From NCBI RefSeq assembly GCF_048268305.1, contig NZ_JBLWVT010000003.1, forward strand, positions 372,001-436,000: a stretch of DNA of 64,000 nucleotides, written 5' to 3'. The notes beneath the pieces are model-generated. The model was given only the letters and a program-made list of their open reading frames with translations, was not told where the DNA came from and ran no database searches. The stretch comes from Pseudodonghicola sp048268305. GTDB taxonomy: Bacteria; Pseudomonadota; Alphaproteobacteria; Rhodobacterales; Rhodobacteraceae. The translations under genes and the position numbers were made by a program. This document shows positions 9,038 to 16,694 of this stretch, piece by piece (the first letter of the stretch is position 1; each line of letters starts with the position of its first letter).

Positions 9038-10183
9038 TCACTCCGGCCGATAGACGTCCGAGGTCTTCTCGCGCCCGGCCAGCCACCAGCCCGACTGCGC
9101 CGGCCAGGTGCTGTAATCGGTATCCTGGCCCAGCGCCCGGGCCGCATGCAGCGCCCACATCGGATCGACCAGCGCCTCGCGCCCGATGGCGATCAGATCG
9201 GCCTTGCCCGCGGCCAGGATATCCTCGGCCTGCTGCGGATGGGTGATCAGCCCCACCGCCATGGTGGACAGGCCCGCCTCGTGCCGCACCGCATCGGCAT
9301 AGGGCACCTGGAACCCCGGCTGGCGCTTGCCACCGCCCGCCGCAGTCGCCGACCCGGCGATGCCGGAGGAGGAGCAATCCATCACATCGACGCCCAACGC
9401 CTTCAGCCGCTTGGCCAGCTCCACCGTGTCGGGCAGGGTCCAGCCCGCAGGGTCGCCATCGACGGCAGAGGTCCGGAAGAACATCGGCAAATCCTCAGGC
9501 CAGACCGCCCGCACCGCCACCGCCACCTCCAGCGCCAGCCGCATCCGCCCTGCAAGATCGCCGCCATAACCATCGGTGCGCTTGTTCGATAGCGGCGACA
9601 GGAAGGAATGGATCAGATAGCCATGCGCGCCGTGCACCTCGACGATCTTATAGCCGGCGGCCAGTGCCCGGCGGGCGGCGGCGGCGAAATCCTCGATCAG
9701 CGCGGCGATCTCCGCCTCGCTCAGCGCATGGGGCACAGGCCAGCCCTCGCCCACCGGCATGGCCGAAGGACCGACCGGCGTCCAGGGCATGTCGCCACGG
9801 GCGAAATCGGCCTCGGTCAACGGACCATTGCCGAACCAGGGCCGCTGCATCCCCGACTTTCGCCCGGCATGGCCAAGCTGCACCGCCGGGATGGCGCCAT
9901 GGGCCAGCGCGAATTGCGCCACCCTTGCGTGGCCGATGATCTGGCTGTCGGTCCAGAGCCCCGGGCAGCCATGGGTGATCCGCCCGCCCTTCTGCACCGC
10001 CGTCGCCTCGGTAAAGACAATCCCCGCCCCGCCGATGGCGAAGCGGCCCAGATTGACCAGATGCCAATCCTCCAGATGCCCGTCGTGCGCGGAATATTGG
10101 CACATGGGAGAGATCACCACGCGGTTGCGACTGGTGATCCCGCGCAGGGTGAACGGGCGGAACAGATGCGGCGTCTCGGTCAA
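9038..10183 (-). CDS. NADH:flavin oxidoreductase, Old Yellow Enzyme family (YqjM-like)
   Basis: A 381-residue FMN-dependent ene-reductase. Visible family features are the N-terminal LFRPFTLRG and RNRVVISPMCQYSA, QLGHAGRKS, the active-site VHGAHGYLIHSFLSPLSNKRTD block (substrate-binding His pair and FMN contacts; positions about 190-212) and the C-terminal IGREALVDP. Cys in PMCQYS is typical of the YqjM/thermophilic-like class. No ATG or GTG precedes the conserved N-terminus; TTG at 10183 with GGAG seven bases upstream is the best start. The frame stays open for another 1.7 kb upstream, which is an artefact of antisense GC bias. Physiological substrate unknown. Confidence 0.9.
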   Translation of the reverse strand: MTETPHLFRPFTLRGITSRNRVVISPMCQYSAHDGHLEDWHLVNLGRFAIGGAGIVFTEATAVQKGGRITHGCPGLWTDSQIIGHARVAQFALAHGAIPAVQLGHAGRKSGMQRPWFGNGPLTEADFARGDMPWTPVGPSAMPVGEGWPVPHALSEAEIAALIEDFAAAARRALAAGYKIVEVHGAHGYLIHSFLSPLSNKRTDGYGGDLAGRMRLALEVAVAVRAVWPEDLPMFFRTSAVDGDPAGWTLPDTVELAKRLKALGVDVMDCSSSGIAGSATAAGGGKRQPGFQVPYADAVRHEAGLSTMAVGLITHPQQAEDILAAGKADLIAIGREALVDPMWALHAARALGQDTDYSTWPAQSGWWLAGREKTSDVYRPE

Positions 10184-10281
10184 GGCGAAGCTCCGGAAAT
10201 TGGCGAATGAATTGGATCTCGCGCAAGCTAGCGCGCCGATGCGGGCCCGGCAATCGACCCGGGCGCCCGGAGAGATGACTT

Positions 10282-10297
10282 GTTTCCCATCGGAAAC
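10282..10297. promoter_or_regulatory. inverted repeat GTTTCC-N4-GGAAAC
   Basis: A perfect 6-6 inverted repeat with a CATC spacer lies in the 162-base region between the divergent OYE gene and the small-ORF/sdaA unit. It could be an operator for either. No regulator gene is adjacent. Confidence 0.35.
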
Positions 10298-10345
10298 GTC
10301 GCTTTGGTGCGACGGACCGCCCGCCCCTTCGGATAGGAGAGTCGC

Positions 10346-10465
10346 ATGACCTCGCGCTACCTTCTCCATTATGCCCCCGACAACGTCACCCCCGCCGAAA
10401 GCCTGGGGCCCACGCCCTTCACCGCCCCGCACCCCGCCATGCCCCCAGAAGGATCGCCGACCTAG
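10346..10465 (+). CDS. 39-residue ORF directly before sdaA
   Basis: An ATG with AGGAG seven bases upstream opens a frame of 39 residues that ends in TAG immediately before the sdaA ATG, with no intervening base. The N-terminus SRYLLHYAPDN resembles the first strand of glutathione S-transferases, but the rest is Pro/Thr-rich and unlike that family. It may be a translated leader that couples translation into sdaA, a real small protein, or the remnant of a truncated gene. The placement and ribosome site are seen; the function is unknown. Confidence 0.45.
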   Translation: MTSRYLLHYAPDNVTPAESLGPTPFTAPHPAMPPEGSPT

Positions 10466-11839
10466 ATGTTCCTCTCCGTCTTCGACATGTTCAAAGTGGG
10501 CATCGGCCCCTCCTCCTCCCACACCATGGGGCCGATGGTCGCCGGCGCGCGGTTCCTTGACAAGGTGCGTGCCGCCCCCTTCGGGGTGGTCGGGCTGCGC
10601 GCCTCGCTGCACGGGTCGCTGGCCTTCACCGGGGTCGGCCACGCCACCGACCGCGCCACCATCCTCGGCCTCGCCGGGTTTCGCCCCGACACCTATGACA
10701 GGGATCAGGCCGGGACCGTCCTGGATGCGATCCACCGGACCAAGATCATCCTGCACGATGATCTGGGCGCCTTGCGCTTCGACCCCGACCGCGACCTGAT
10801 CTTCGACTATGACACCCCCCTGCCCGGCCATGCCAATGCGATGATCCTGATGGCAACCGACGCCCAGGGCGACGTCATCCTGCAGGAGATCTATTATTCC
10901 ATCGGCGGCGGCTTTGTCCTGACCGCGGCGGAGCTGGCCGAGGGCCGCGACAGCGATCAAGGTCCGGCCGTCCCCTACCCCTTCCACTCCGCTGCGCAGA
11001 TGCTGGAGATGGCCCGCGACAGCGGCATGAGCATCGCCGCGATGAAGCGCGCCAATGAGATATCGCGCGGCAGCCGGGAAAAACTCGCGACGGGCACCGC
11101 CCGGATCTGGGCGGTGATGACCGCCTGCATCGACCGCGGGTTGACCACCGATGGCATCCTGCCCGGTGGACTGAACGTCAAACGCCGCGCCAAGGGCATC
11201 CATGATGCCTTGCAGGCCGAACGCGGGCTGAACCTTGCCGCTCCGCATGTGGTGAACGACTGGATCAGCACCTATGCGCTCGCCGTCAATGAAGAGAACG
11301 CCGCCGGCGGTCAGGTGGTCACCGCGCCGACCAATGGCGCGGCCGGCGTGGTGCCGGCGGTGATCCGCTATTGGTTGGACCATGTGCCCGGCGCCAGCGC
11401 CACCCGGGTCGAGGAGTTCCTGCTCACCGCCGCCGCGATTGGCGGGCTGGTGAAATACAACGCCTCGATCTCGGGCGCCGAGGCCGGCTGTCAGGCCGAG
11501 GTGGGCAGTGCCGCCGCCATGGCCGCCGCCGGTCTCTGCGCCGTGCTGGGAGGCACGCCCGAGCAGATCGAGAACGCCGCCGAGATCGCGCTTGAACATC
11601 ACCTGGGCATGACCTGCGACCCGGTGAAGGGGTTGGTGCAAGTGCCCTGCATCGAAAGAAACGGGCTCGGCGCGATCAAGGCGGTCGCGGCGGCGAGCCT
11701 GGCGCTGAGGGGCGACGGGCAGCATGTGGTGCCGCTCGACGCCTGCATCGAGACGATGCGCCAGACCGGCGCCGACATGAGCGAGAAGTACAAGGAGACC
11801 TCGCTTGGCGGGCTGGCGGTGAATGTGCCGAATTGTTGA
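10466..11839 (+). CDS. sdaA: L-serine ammonia-lyase, single-chain iron-sulfur type
   Basis: A 457-residue enzyme converting L-serine to pyruvate and ammonia without PLP. The N-terminal half carries SVFDMFKVGIGPSSSHTMGP; the C-terminal half carries the [4Fe-4S] ligands Cys342 (GAEAGCQAEVG), Cys384 (HHLGMTC) and Cys395 (VQVPCIERN), plus TAPTNGAAGVVPAV. Both domains are fused in one chain, as in E. coli SdaA rather than the split Bacillus form. Length is usual. The start touches the stop of the upstream 39-residue frame; no other Shine-Dalgarno sequence is obvious, so coupling is likely. Confidence 0.95.
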   Translation: MFLSVFDMFKVGIGPSSSHTMGPMVAGARFLDKVRAAPFGVVGLRASLHGSLAFTGVGHATDRATILGLAGFRPDTYDRDQAGTVLDAIHRTKIILHDDLGALRFDPDRDLIFDYDTPLPGHANAMILMATDAQGDVILQEIYYSIGGGFVLTAAELAEGRDSDQGPAVPYPFHSAAQMLEMARDSGMSIAAMKRANEISRGSREKLATGTARIWAVMTACIDRGLTTDGILPGGLNVKRRAKGIHDALQAERGLNLAAPHVVNDWISTYALAVNEENAAGGQVVTAPTNGAAGVVPAVIRYWLDHVPGASATRVEEFLLTAAAIGGLVKYNASISGAEAGCQAEVGSAAAMAAAGLCAVLGGTPEQIENAAEIALEHHLGMTCDPVKGLVQVPCIERNGLGAIKAVAAASLALRGDGQHVVPLDACIETMRQTGADMSEKYKETSLGGLAVNVPNC

Positions 11840-12036
11840 GCGGCAGGCGCCAGTCTCTGGTTTGAGAGACCCGAGCAGGCACCGGCCGGATGCCCGGCAA
11901 AACCGCCCGATTCTCGGCAAAACCGAGCCGCGTCGCGCCTGCGTGCGGGGCGCCGACAGATCCTTGCCAAAATCGCGCGCACTTTCCCCTCAACCTAAGC
12001 TTGCACCCTGCGATCTTGCCCCCTAGCGTTCCGGAC

Positions 12037-12957
12037 ATGACCGATGATCGGCCCGTTCTGGGCATCCTTCTGATGCTGCTCTTCTGCCTGCTCGCCCCGA
12101 TGGGGGATGCGGTGGCCAAGCTTCTGGGCGGCCATATCCCGCTGGGCCAGCTCCTGCTGGTGCGCTTCGCCTTGCAAGCGGCGCTGCTCTATCCGCTGCT
12201 GGCGCGAAGCGGACGGCTCTGGCGGATCACCCCGCGCCTGTTCTGGCTGATGCTGATCCGGACGCTGCTGCACATGACAGGCATCGGCTTCATGTTCTCG
12301 GCGCTGCGATACCTGCCGCTGGCCGATGCCACCGCCATCGCCTTTGTCATGCCCTTCCTGATGCTGCTGCTGGGTAAATTCGTGCTGGACGAAGAGGTCG
12401 GCTGGCGCCGGCTCGCCGCCTGCGCGGTGGGCTTTGCCGGTACATTGCTGGTGATCCAGCCGAGCTTTACCGATGTCGGCTGGCCGGCGCTGCTGCCGCT
12501 GGGGGTGGCGGTGGTTTTCTCGCTCTTCATGCTGGTGACCCGGCAGCTTGCCAAGGACACCGATCCCATTGGCCTGCAGGCGATCAGCGGCATGATGGCG
12601 ACGGTGATCATGCTGCCGCTGCTGCTGCTCGGGCACGGCGCCGGGATCGAACCGCTGAGCCTGCTGATGCCGACCACTGCGGAATGGTTGCTGCTGGCGG
12701 CGATCGGCCTGCTTGGCACCGCGGCGCATCTGGTGATGACCTGGTCGCTGCGCTATGCCCCCGCCGCCACCCTGGCCCCGATGCAATATCTGGAAATCCC
12801 CATCGCCACCTTCGTCGGCTGGCTGATCTTCCACGACCTGCCCAATGCCGAAGCCGCCCTCGGCATCCTGATCACCATCGCCGCCGGGCTTTATATCGTG
12901 ATGCGCGAAAGGGCCATGGCACGGACAATGGCCCGCGCGGCTAGAGAGCCGGCATGA
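12037..12957 (+). CDS. EamA-family drug/metabolite exporter
   Basis: A 306-residue inner-membrane protein with ten predicted spans in two EamA repeats. Repeat one includes LLFCLLAPMGDAVAKLLGG and the DATAIAFVMPF segment; repeat two ends with ATLAPMQYLEIPIATF, a strong family signature. Such proteins export amino acids or other small metabolites. Start: ATG at 12037, which begins just before the first hydrophobic span; upstream in-frame starts would add a non-hydrophobic Pro-rich tail. The last 17 bases overlap the convergent thiamine pyrophosphokinase gene. Substrate cannot be inferred. Confidence 0.88.
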   Translation: MTDDRPVLGILLMLLFCLLAPMGDAVAKLLGGHIPLGQLLLVRFALQAALLYPLLARSGRLWRITPRLFWLMLIRTLLHMTGIGFMFSALRYLPLADATAIAFVMPFLMLLLGKFVLDEEVGWRRLAACAVGFAGTLLVIQPSFTDVGWPALLPLGVAVVFSLFMLVTRQLAKDTDPIGLQAISGMMATVIMLPLLLLGHGAGIEPLSLLMPTTAEWLLLAAIGLLGTAAHLVMTWSLRYAPAATLAPMQYLEIPIATFVGWLIFHDLPNAEAALGILITIAAGLYIVMRERAMARTMARAAREPA

Positions 12958-13606
12958 GCGCCGCCACCACCGCCTCAAGGGCGCGGCGCGGCAGAATGGT
13001 CAGCATCCCCGGCCCATCGGTTTCGATCGTCACCCGCCCCAGCGCCCGGTTCGAGGTGCCAACCCGCCCGTCCGGCGCGAAATGAAGCCCGTCGATCGGC
13101 CATTCCAGCCCCTGCGACCGGCCGGTGACCGGCCCCAGCGGGAAGAGGGAGACCACCTCCCCCGGCACGAGGTCGAGACTGAGCCGCGGCGGGGCGTGAA
13201 ACACCACCTCATGCGCCCCGAGCAGGATGCAGGGGCGATGCGCCTGCCGCACCAGCACATTGAAAGACGCCAGCTGATGATCGACCCGCTCGCCCAGAAA
13301 GCCCACCGCGATCACCAAAGGCGCCGCGACCGAGCGCAGCGCCTTGTCGAAATCGGTGCTGTCCTGTTCACGAATGGGAAACAGCCGCTCTGCCGGAATG
13401 CGGGCGCGCATTGCATCGGTCAGGGAATCAAAGTCGCCGATCACCGCCCGCGGCATATGACCCGCCGCCAGCGCCGCCCCGGCGCCACCATCCGCCGCCA
13501 CCAGTTCAGGCGCCAGCGCCAGCGCCGTTTCCAGATCGTCGACACCGACAGATCCGCCTCCGATCAGGGTTACAGGGGTTTCAGATTGGACAATGGCTGA
13601 GAGCAT
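12941..13606 (-). CDS. thiamine diphosphokinase
   Basis: A 221-residue enzyme phosphorylating thiamine to thiamine pyrophosphate. The N-terminal catalytic part has the family motifs VAADGGA, IGDFDSL and EQDSTDFDKAL; the C-terminal beta domain binds thiamine (ESKGL-like region reads RSQGLEWPID, then GTSNR). Start: ATG at 13606; a more distal GTG or ATG would add a Cys-rich stretch not seen in the family. The gene runs convergently into the EamA exporter and overlaps it by 17 bases. TPK in alphaproteobacteria is usually named thiN or tnr3; I leave the symbol open. Confidence 0.88.
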   Translation of the reverse strand: MLSAIVQSETPVTLIGGGSVGVDDLETALALAPELVAADGGAGAALAAGHMPRAVIGDFDSLTDAMRARIPAERLFPIREQDSTDFDKALRSVAAPLVIAVGFLGERVDHQLASFNVLVRQAHRPCILLGAHEVVFHAPPRLSLDLVPGEVVSLFPLGPVTGRSQGLEWPIDGLHFAPDGRVGTSNRALGRVTIETDGPGMLTILPRRALEAVVAALMPAL

Positions 13607-13674
13607 GCGCGTTTTATGGGCTTTTTGGAAACAGATCACAATCTGGTCACAAAATGATACGGTGATGGGCACAG

Positions 13675-13687
13675 ATTCGGACCGAAT
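13675..13687. promoter_or_regulatory. palindrome ATTCGG-A-CCGAAT
   Basis: A perfect 13-bp palindrome sits 57 bases before the start of the long acidic protein gene, in its divergent region with thiamine pyrophosphokinase. Candidate operator; no regulator assigned. Confidence 0.35.
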
Positions 13688-13743
13688 TTGTCTTGTCTGC
13701 GGTGTTAGGTCAGTCCAACGTTTTTGAAAAGGACGAGCAGCCT

Positions 13744-15792
13744 ATGGTACAAAGTAACAAGGTGTTGACCGTTTCCTACGGCACATTCTCGTGTACGCTC
13801 GAAGGGTTTGAAGATTCTTTCGACACCATGAAGGCGATTGCGGAATACTTCCGCGATCTTGCCGCCGACGACCGCTATTTCGGCGCCGAACCACCGCAGC
13901 CGGACGCCGAGATGCTGGCCCGGATCGCCCAGCGCGAGATCGCCCGTCAGGTCGAGGCACGCCGAGAGGGCTCGGGCTTCGTCCTGCGCGCGGCCGAGAT
14001 GGCGCCGGTCCCGATGGCCGCCCCTCCCGCCGCCGCGCCTGCGGTTGCGCCCGTCGCCCCGGCGGCCCCGGCCACCGAGGAGATCGTCGCCGAAGCGGCC
14101 GAAGAGATCGCCGAAACCGCTGTCGCCACCCTGGCCGAGGCCGAGGCGCCGATGCTCGCCGCCGAAGAGGTCGCGACCGATGCGGTGCTGCCGGAGGCCC
14201 AAGAGGACATCCTGGCCGGCGCGTCCCCCTCCGAGGATGCGGTTGCGGCCTTCATGGCCACCGCAGAACCCGTCGAGGACATCGAAGAGGACGAGGCCCC
14301 CGAACTGGTGGCCGAGCCGGTGGCCGAAGCCCCCGCCCCCTCGCCCGACAGCATCGCCGCCAAGCTGCAGCGCATCCGCGCCGTGGTCTCGCGCAACGAA
14401 AAGGCCGGCTCCGCCCCTGCCACGCCCGAAGCCTATGACGAGGAACCGCAGTCGGGTGCCGATTTCATCGCCCAGGCCGCCCGCGACATCGCCGCCGCGC
14501 TCGACGAGGACCATGGGGATCACGCAGAAGAGCTTCTCGAGATCGAGGATCATGCAGAGGAAGCGCCGCTGGTCCTGACCGGCGAGATCACCGAGCCTGA
14601 GGAAGAGGATCACGAGGACGAGGTGGCGCTGTTCGACGATCTCGACAGCGCGCCCCAGCCCGAGGAAGACACCGCCGCGACACCCGAAAACATCCTGGTC
14701 CAAGCCGACGAACGGCCGCATGCCCGCGTGATCAAGATCAAGCGCGCCGAGTTGGAGGCCGCGCTCGCCGCCGGCGATCTCGAAGAGGTCGACGATGACG
14801 ATGACGCAGATATCGAGCTGGAGGTCGAGGACGAAGACGACGAGGCCAGCGCCGAAGACCACATCGCCGTTGCCATCAAACACCCGCGCGCGCCGGCGCA
14901 ACCGCTGCCGCCCGGCACCCTGTCGCCCGAGGATGAGGCCGATCTGCTGCGCGAACTGGCCGAGGTCGAGGCCGAGCTGCGCGGCGATCACGCCGAGCTC
15001 GACGACGAGGAGCCCGAGGTCGAGACCCCGGCCGCCGCGCAACACGAGGCGGAAGAGGAGCTGCCGGTCGCCGCGCCGGTCGCCGCCTTCGAGCCCGCTC
15101 GGCAGGCGCAATCCGATCTGTCGCGTCTGATGGCAGCGGCCGATGCCCGGCTGGAAGACCCCGAAACCGCCTCGACCCGCGAGACCTATTCGCATCTGCG
15201 TGCCGCCGTCGCCGCCACCGAGGCGGAGAATTCCGCCACCGGCCTGGCGCCGAAACATCCCGATGCCGAGGCCTATCGCGACGATCTGGCCCGGGCGGTT
15301 CAGCCGCGCCGTCCCGTCGTCACCGGCAGCAGCCGCCGGCCGCGCAGCGACGACGATGGCGCGCCGCGTCCGGCACCGCTGAAGCTGGTGGCCGAACAGC
15401 GGGTTGACGACATGGCCCCCGCCACCGTCCGGCCCGGTCCGATCCATCCGCGCCGCGTCGCTGCCGCCCATGAGACGCCGCGCCCGGTCGAAACTCCGTC
15501 GGAGGGCTTCGCGCAATTCGCCCATGAGATGGGCGCCACCGAACTGCCGGCCTTGCTGGAAGCCGCTGCCGCCTACATGCAATTCGTCGAGGGCCGCGAA
15601 CAATTCACCCGCCCGCAGCTGATCCACAAGGCGCGCGAGGCCTCGGTCGAGGAGTTCAACCGCGAGGACGGGCTGCGCAGCTTCGGGGTGCTGCTGCGCG
15701 AAGGCAAGATCGTCAAGAAGGATCCGGGCCGTTTCGTCGCCTCGGGCGAGATCGGCTTTCAGCCGACCTCCTCCACCCGCGCGGCGGGCTGA
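13744..15792 (+). CDS. conserved acidic protein with disordered centre, unknown function
   Basis: A 682-residue cytoplasmic protein without signal peptide or membrane span. About 80 N-terminal residues look folded (SYGTFSCTLEGFEDSFDTM, then a helix ending AEYFRDLAADDRYFGA). About 430 residues of Ala/Glu/Asp/Pro-rich low complexity follow, with runs such as EEVDDDDDADIELEVEDED. The C-terminal ~90 residues look folded again (GFAQFAHEMGATELPALL, LIHKAREAS, FGVLLREGKIVKKDPGRF). The N-terminal block opens like a regulator or adaptor domain, and the C-terminal block reads like a small helical domain. Homologues seem common in Rhodobacterales and are sometimes mislabelled CheA. Start: ATG at 13744 with AAGGA ten bases upstream. 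No function can be assigned. Confidence 0.8.
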   Translation: MVQSNKVLTVSYGTFSCTLEGFEDSFDTMKAIAEYFRDLAADDRYFGAEPPQPDAEMLARIAQREIARQVEARREGSGFVLRAAEMAPVPMAAPPAAAPAVAPVAPAAPATEEIVAEAAEEIAETAVATLAEAEAPMLAAEEVATDAVLPEAQEDILAGASPSEDAVAAFMATAEPVEDIEEDEAPELVAEPVAEAPAPSPDSIAAKLQRIRAVVSRNEKAGSAPATPEAYDEEPQSGADFIAQAARDIAAALDEDHGDHAEELLEIEDHAEEAPLVLTGEITEPEEEDHEDEVALFDDLDSAPQPEEDTAATPENILVQADERPHARVIKIKRAELEAALAAGDLEEVDDDDDADIELEVEDEDDEASAEDHIAVAIKHPRAPAQPLPPGTLSPEDEADLLRELAEVEAELRGDHAELDDEEPEVETPAAAQHEAEEELPVAAPVAAFEPARQAQSDLSRLMAAADARLEDPETASTRETYSHLRAAVAATEAENSATGLAPKHPDAEAYRDDLARAVQPRRPVVTGSSRRPRSDDDGAPRPAPLKLVAEQRVDDMAPATVRPGPIHPRRVAAAHETPRPVETPSEGFAQFAHEMGATELPALLEAAAAYMQFVEGREQFTRPQLIHKAREASVEEFNREDGLRSFGVLLREGKIVKKDPGRFVASGEIGFQPTSSTRAAG

Positions 15793-15840
15793 GCCGAAAT
15801 TTCGCGGCGCGGCTTTGGAGAGTCCGCGCCCACCTGGGGG

Positions 15841-15875
15841 AAAAGGCAGGCCTTGCGCCTGCCTTTTCATTTTTG
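15841..15875 (+). terminator. terminator of the acidic protein gene
   Basis: AAAAGGCAGG (15841-15850) pairs with CCTGCCTTTT (15858-15867) across a 7-base loop and is followed by CATTTTT. Clear Rho-independent terminator on the plus strand, 50 bases after the stop. Confidence 0.88.
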
Positions 15876-15954
15876 ACCAAAGGCCGGCAGGTCGGCCGCC
15901 GCCCGACAACATTTCGCCATTGCGCCCACGATCGGCAAACGGCAGCCTGGCGCC

Positions 15955-16418
15955 ATGGACCAGCTCCAGATCAGATCTGCGGATCACGGCGACCTCGAGG
16001 CCTTGCTTGATCTCTATCGGCACCTCGACGCCGATGATACCCGCGCGACGCCCCCGCAGGCGGTGAAGAGCTTCACCCGCTTCCTCCGCTATCCCGGCAG
16101 CGCGATCTTTCTGGGCGAGGTCGACGGGCTGCTCGCCTGCTCCTGCACATTGGTGGTCATCCCCAATCTGACGCCGGCGGTCGCCCCTATGGGCTGATCG
16201 AGAATGTGGTGACCGATCCGGCCTGTCGCCAGCGCGGTTACGGCAAGGCGATATTGGATGCCGCGACCGAGGCGGCCTGGCGGGAAGGTTGTTACAAGGT
16301 GATGCTGATGACCGGATCGAAGACACCCGCCACCCTCGCCTTCTATGCCGGCGCCGGGTTCGAACAGTCGAAGACCGGATTTCAGAAACGGCGCCTGCCG
16401 GCGCGGAAAGATCCCTAG
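15955..16418 (+). pseudogene. GNAT-family N-acetyltransferase broken by a frameshift
   Basis: Two consecutive frames form one acetyltransferase. The first (15955-16197) gives the N-terminus LQIRSADHGDLEALLDLYR through CTLVVIPNLT; the second continues with YGLIENVVTDPACRQRGYG and ends with FYAGAGFEQSKTGF. The acetyl-CoA pyrophosphate loop (Q/RxxGxG/A as RQRGYGKA) is in the second part. Loss of one base between 16171 and 16182 explains the break: adding one base restores a normal 154-residue protein. Both halves keep good codon use, so the lesion is recent or a sequencing error. Programmed frameshifting is unlikely because no slippery run is present. Substrate unknown. Confidence 0.82.
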
Positions 16419-16430
16419 GCGCGCCGGGCG

Positions 16431-16688
16431 CTAAAGCTCTTCGCTCTTGTCGCCGTCCTCGGTTGCCTCGGGGTCGGCCTGACCGACCCCGCGGAAGACG
16501 AATTTGAACGGCAGCGCCCAGAGAATGCCGAGCGCCACATAGACCAGCAGTTCAAGCCAGAGCGGTGGCCGGTCAAGCCAGCTCATCACCGTCACCGCCA
16601 GCACGATATAGGCCGGCATTCCCACCAGCAGGATCACCAGCGACCAGCGTCGCCGGGCCTTGTAACTGAGAGCGGGTTCACCGGCCAT
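16431..16688 (-). CDS. DUF2842 membrane protein
   Basis: An 85-residue protein with the DUF2842 pattern LSYKARRRWSLVILLVGMP, two membrane spans (about residues 15-35 and 43-62) and an acidic tail. It lies six bases after the purA stop, as in many Rhodobacterales, and is probably co-transcribed with purA. Function unknown. Confidence 0.85.
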   Translation of the reverse strand: MAGEPALSYKARRRWSLVILLVGMPAYIVLAVTVMSWLDRPPLWLELLVYVALGILWALPFKFVFRGVGQADPEATEDGDKSEEL

Positions 16689-16694
16689 CGTCGA

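Noticed and set aside
10184..11920. The reading frame of the Old Yellow Enzyme gene stays open on the minus strand for another 1.7 kb, as if a 960-residue fusion existed.
   Set aside because: That stretch is exactly antisense to sdaA, has no family features, and is rich in Gly/His/Arg, as expected from the opposite strand of a GC-rich gene. The conserved N-terminus starts at 10183 with its own ribosome site.
11890..11975. Repeated CGGCAAAACCG and a related TGCCAAAATCG before the EamA exporter gene.
   Set aside because: Only two exact copies with irregular spacing; too short for a repeat array and no symmetry for an operator.
16171..16182. Programmed frameshifting in the acetyltransferase gene.
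   Set aside because: There is no slippery heptamer or following pseudoknot; a one-base loss is the simpler explanation.
13705..16326. A minus-strand open frame of about 870 codons opposite the acidic protein gene.
   Set aside because: It is the antisense image of Ala/Glu-rich codons, spans a terminator and the acetyltransferase, and has no plausible start or domain.
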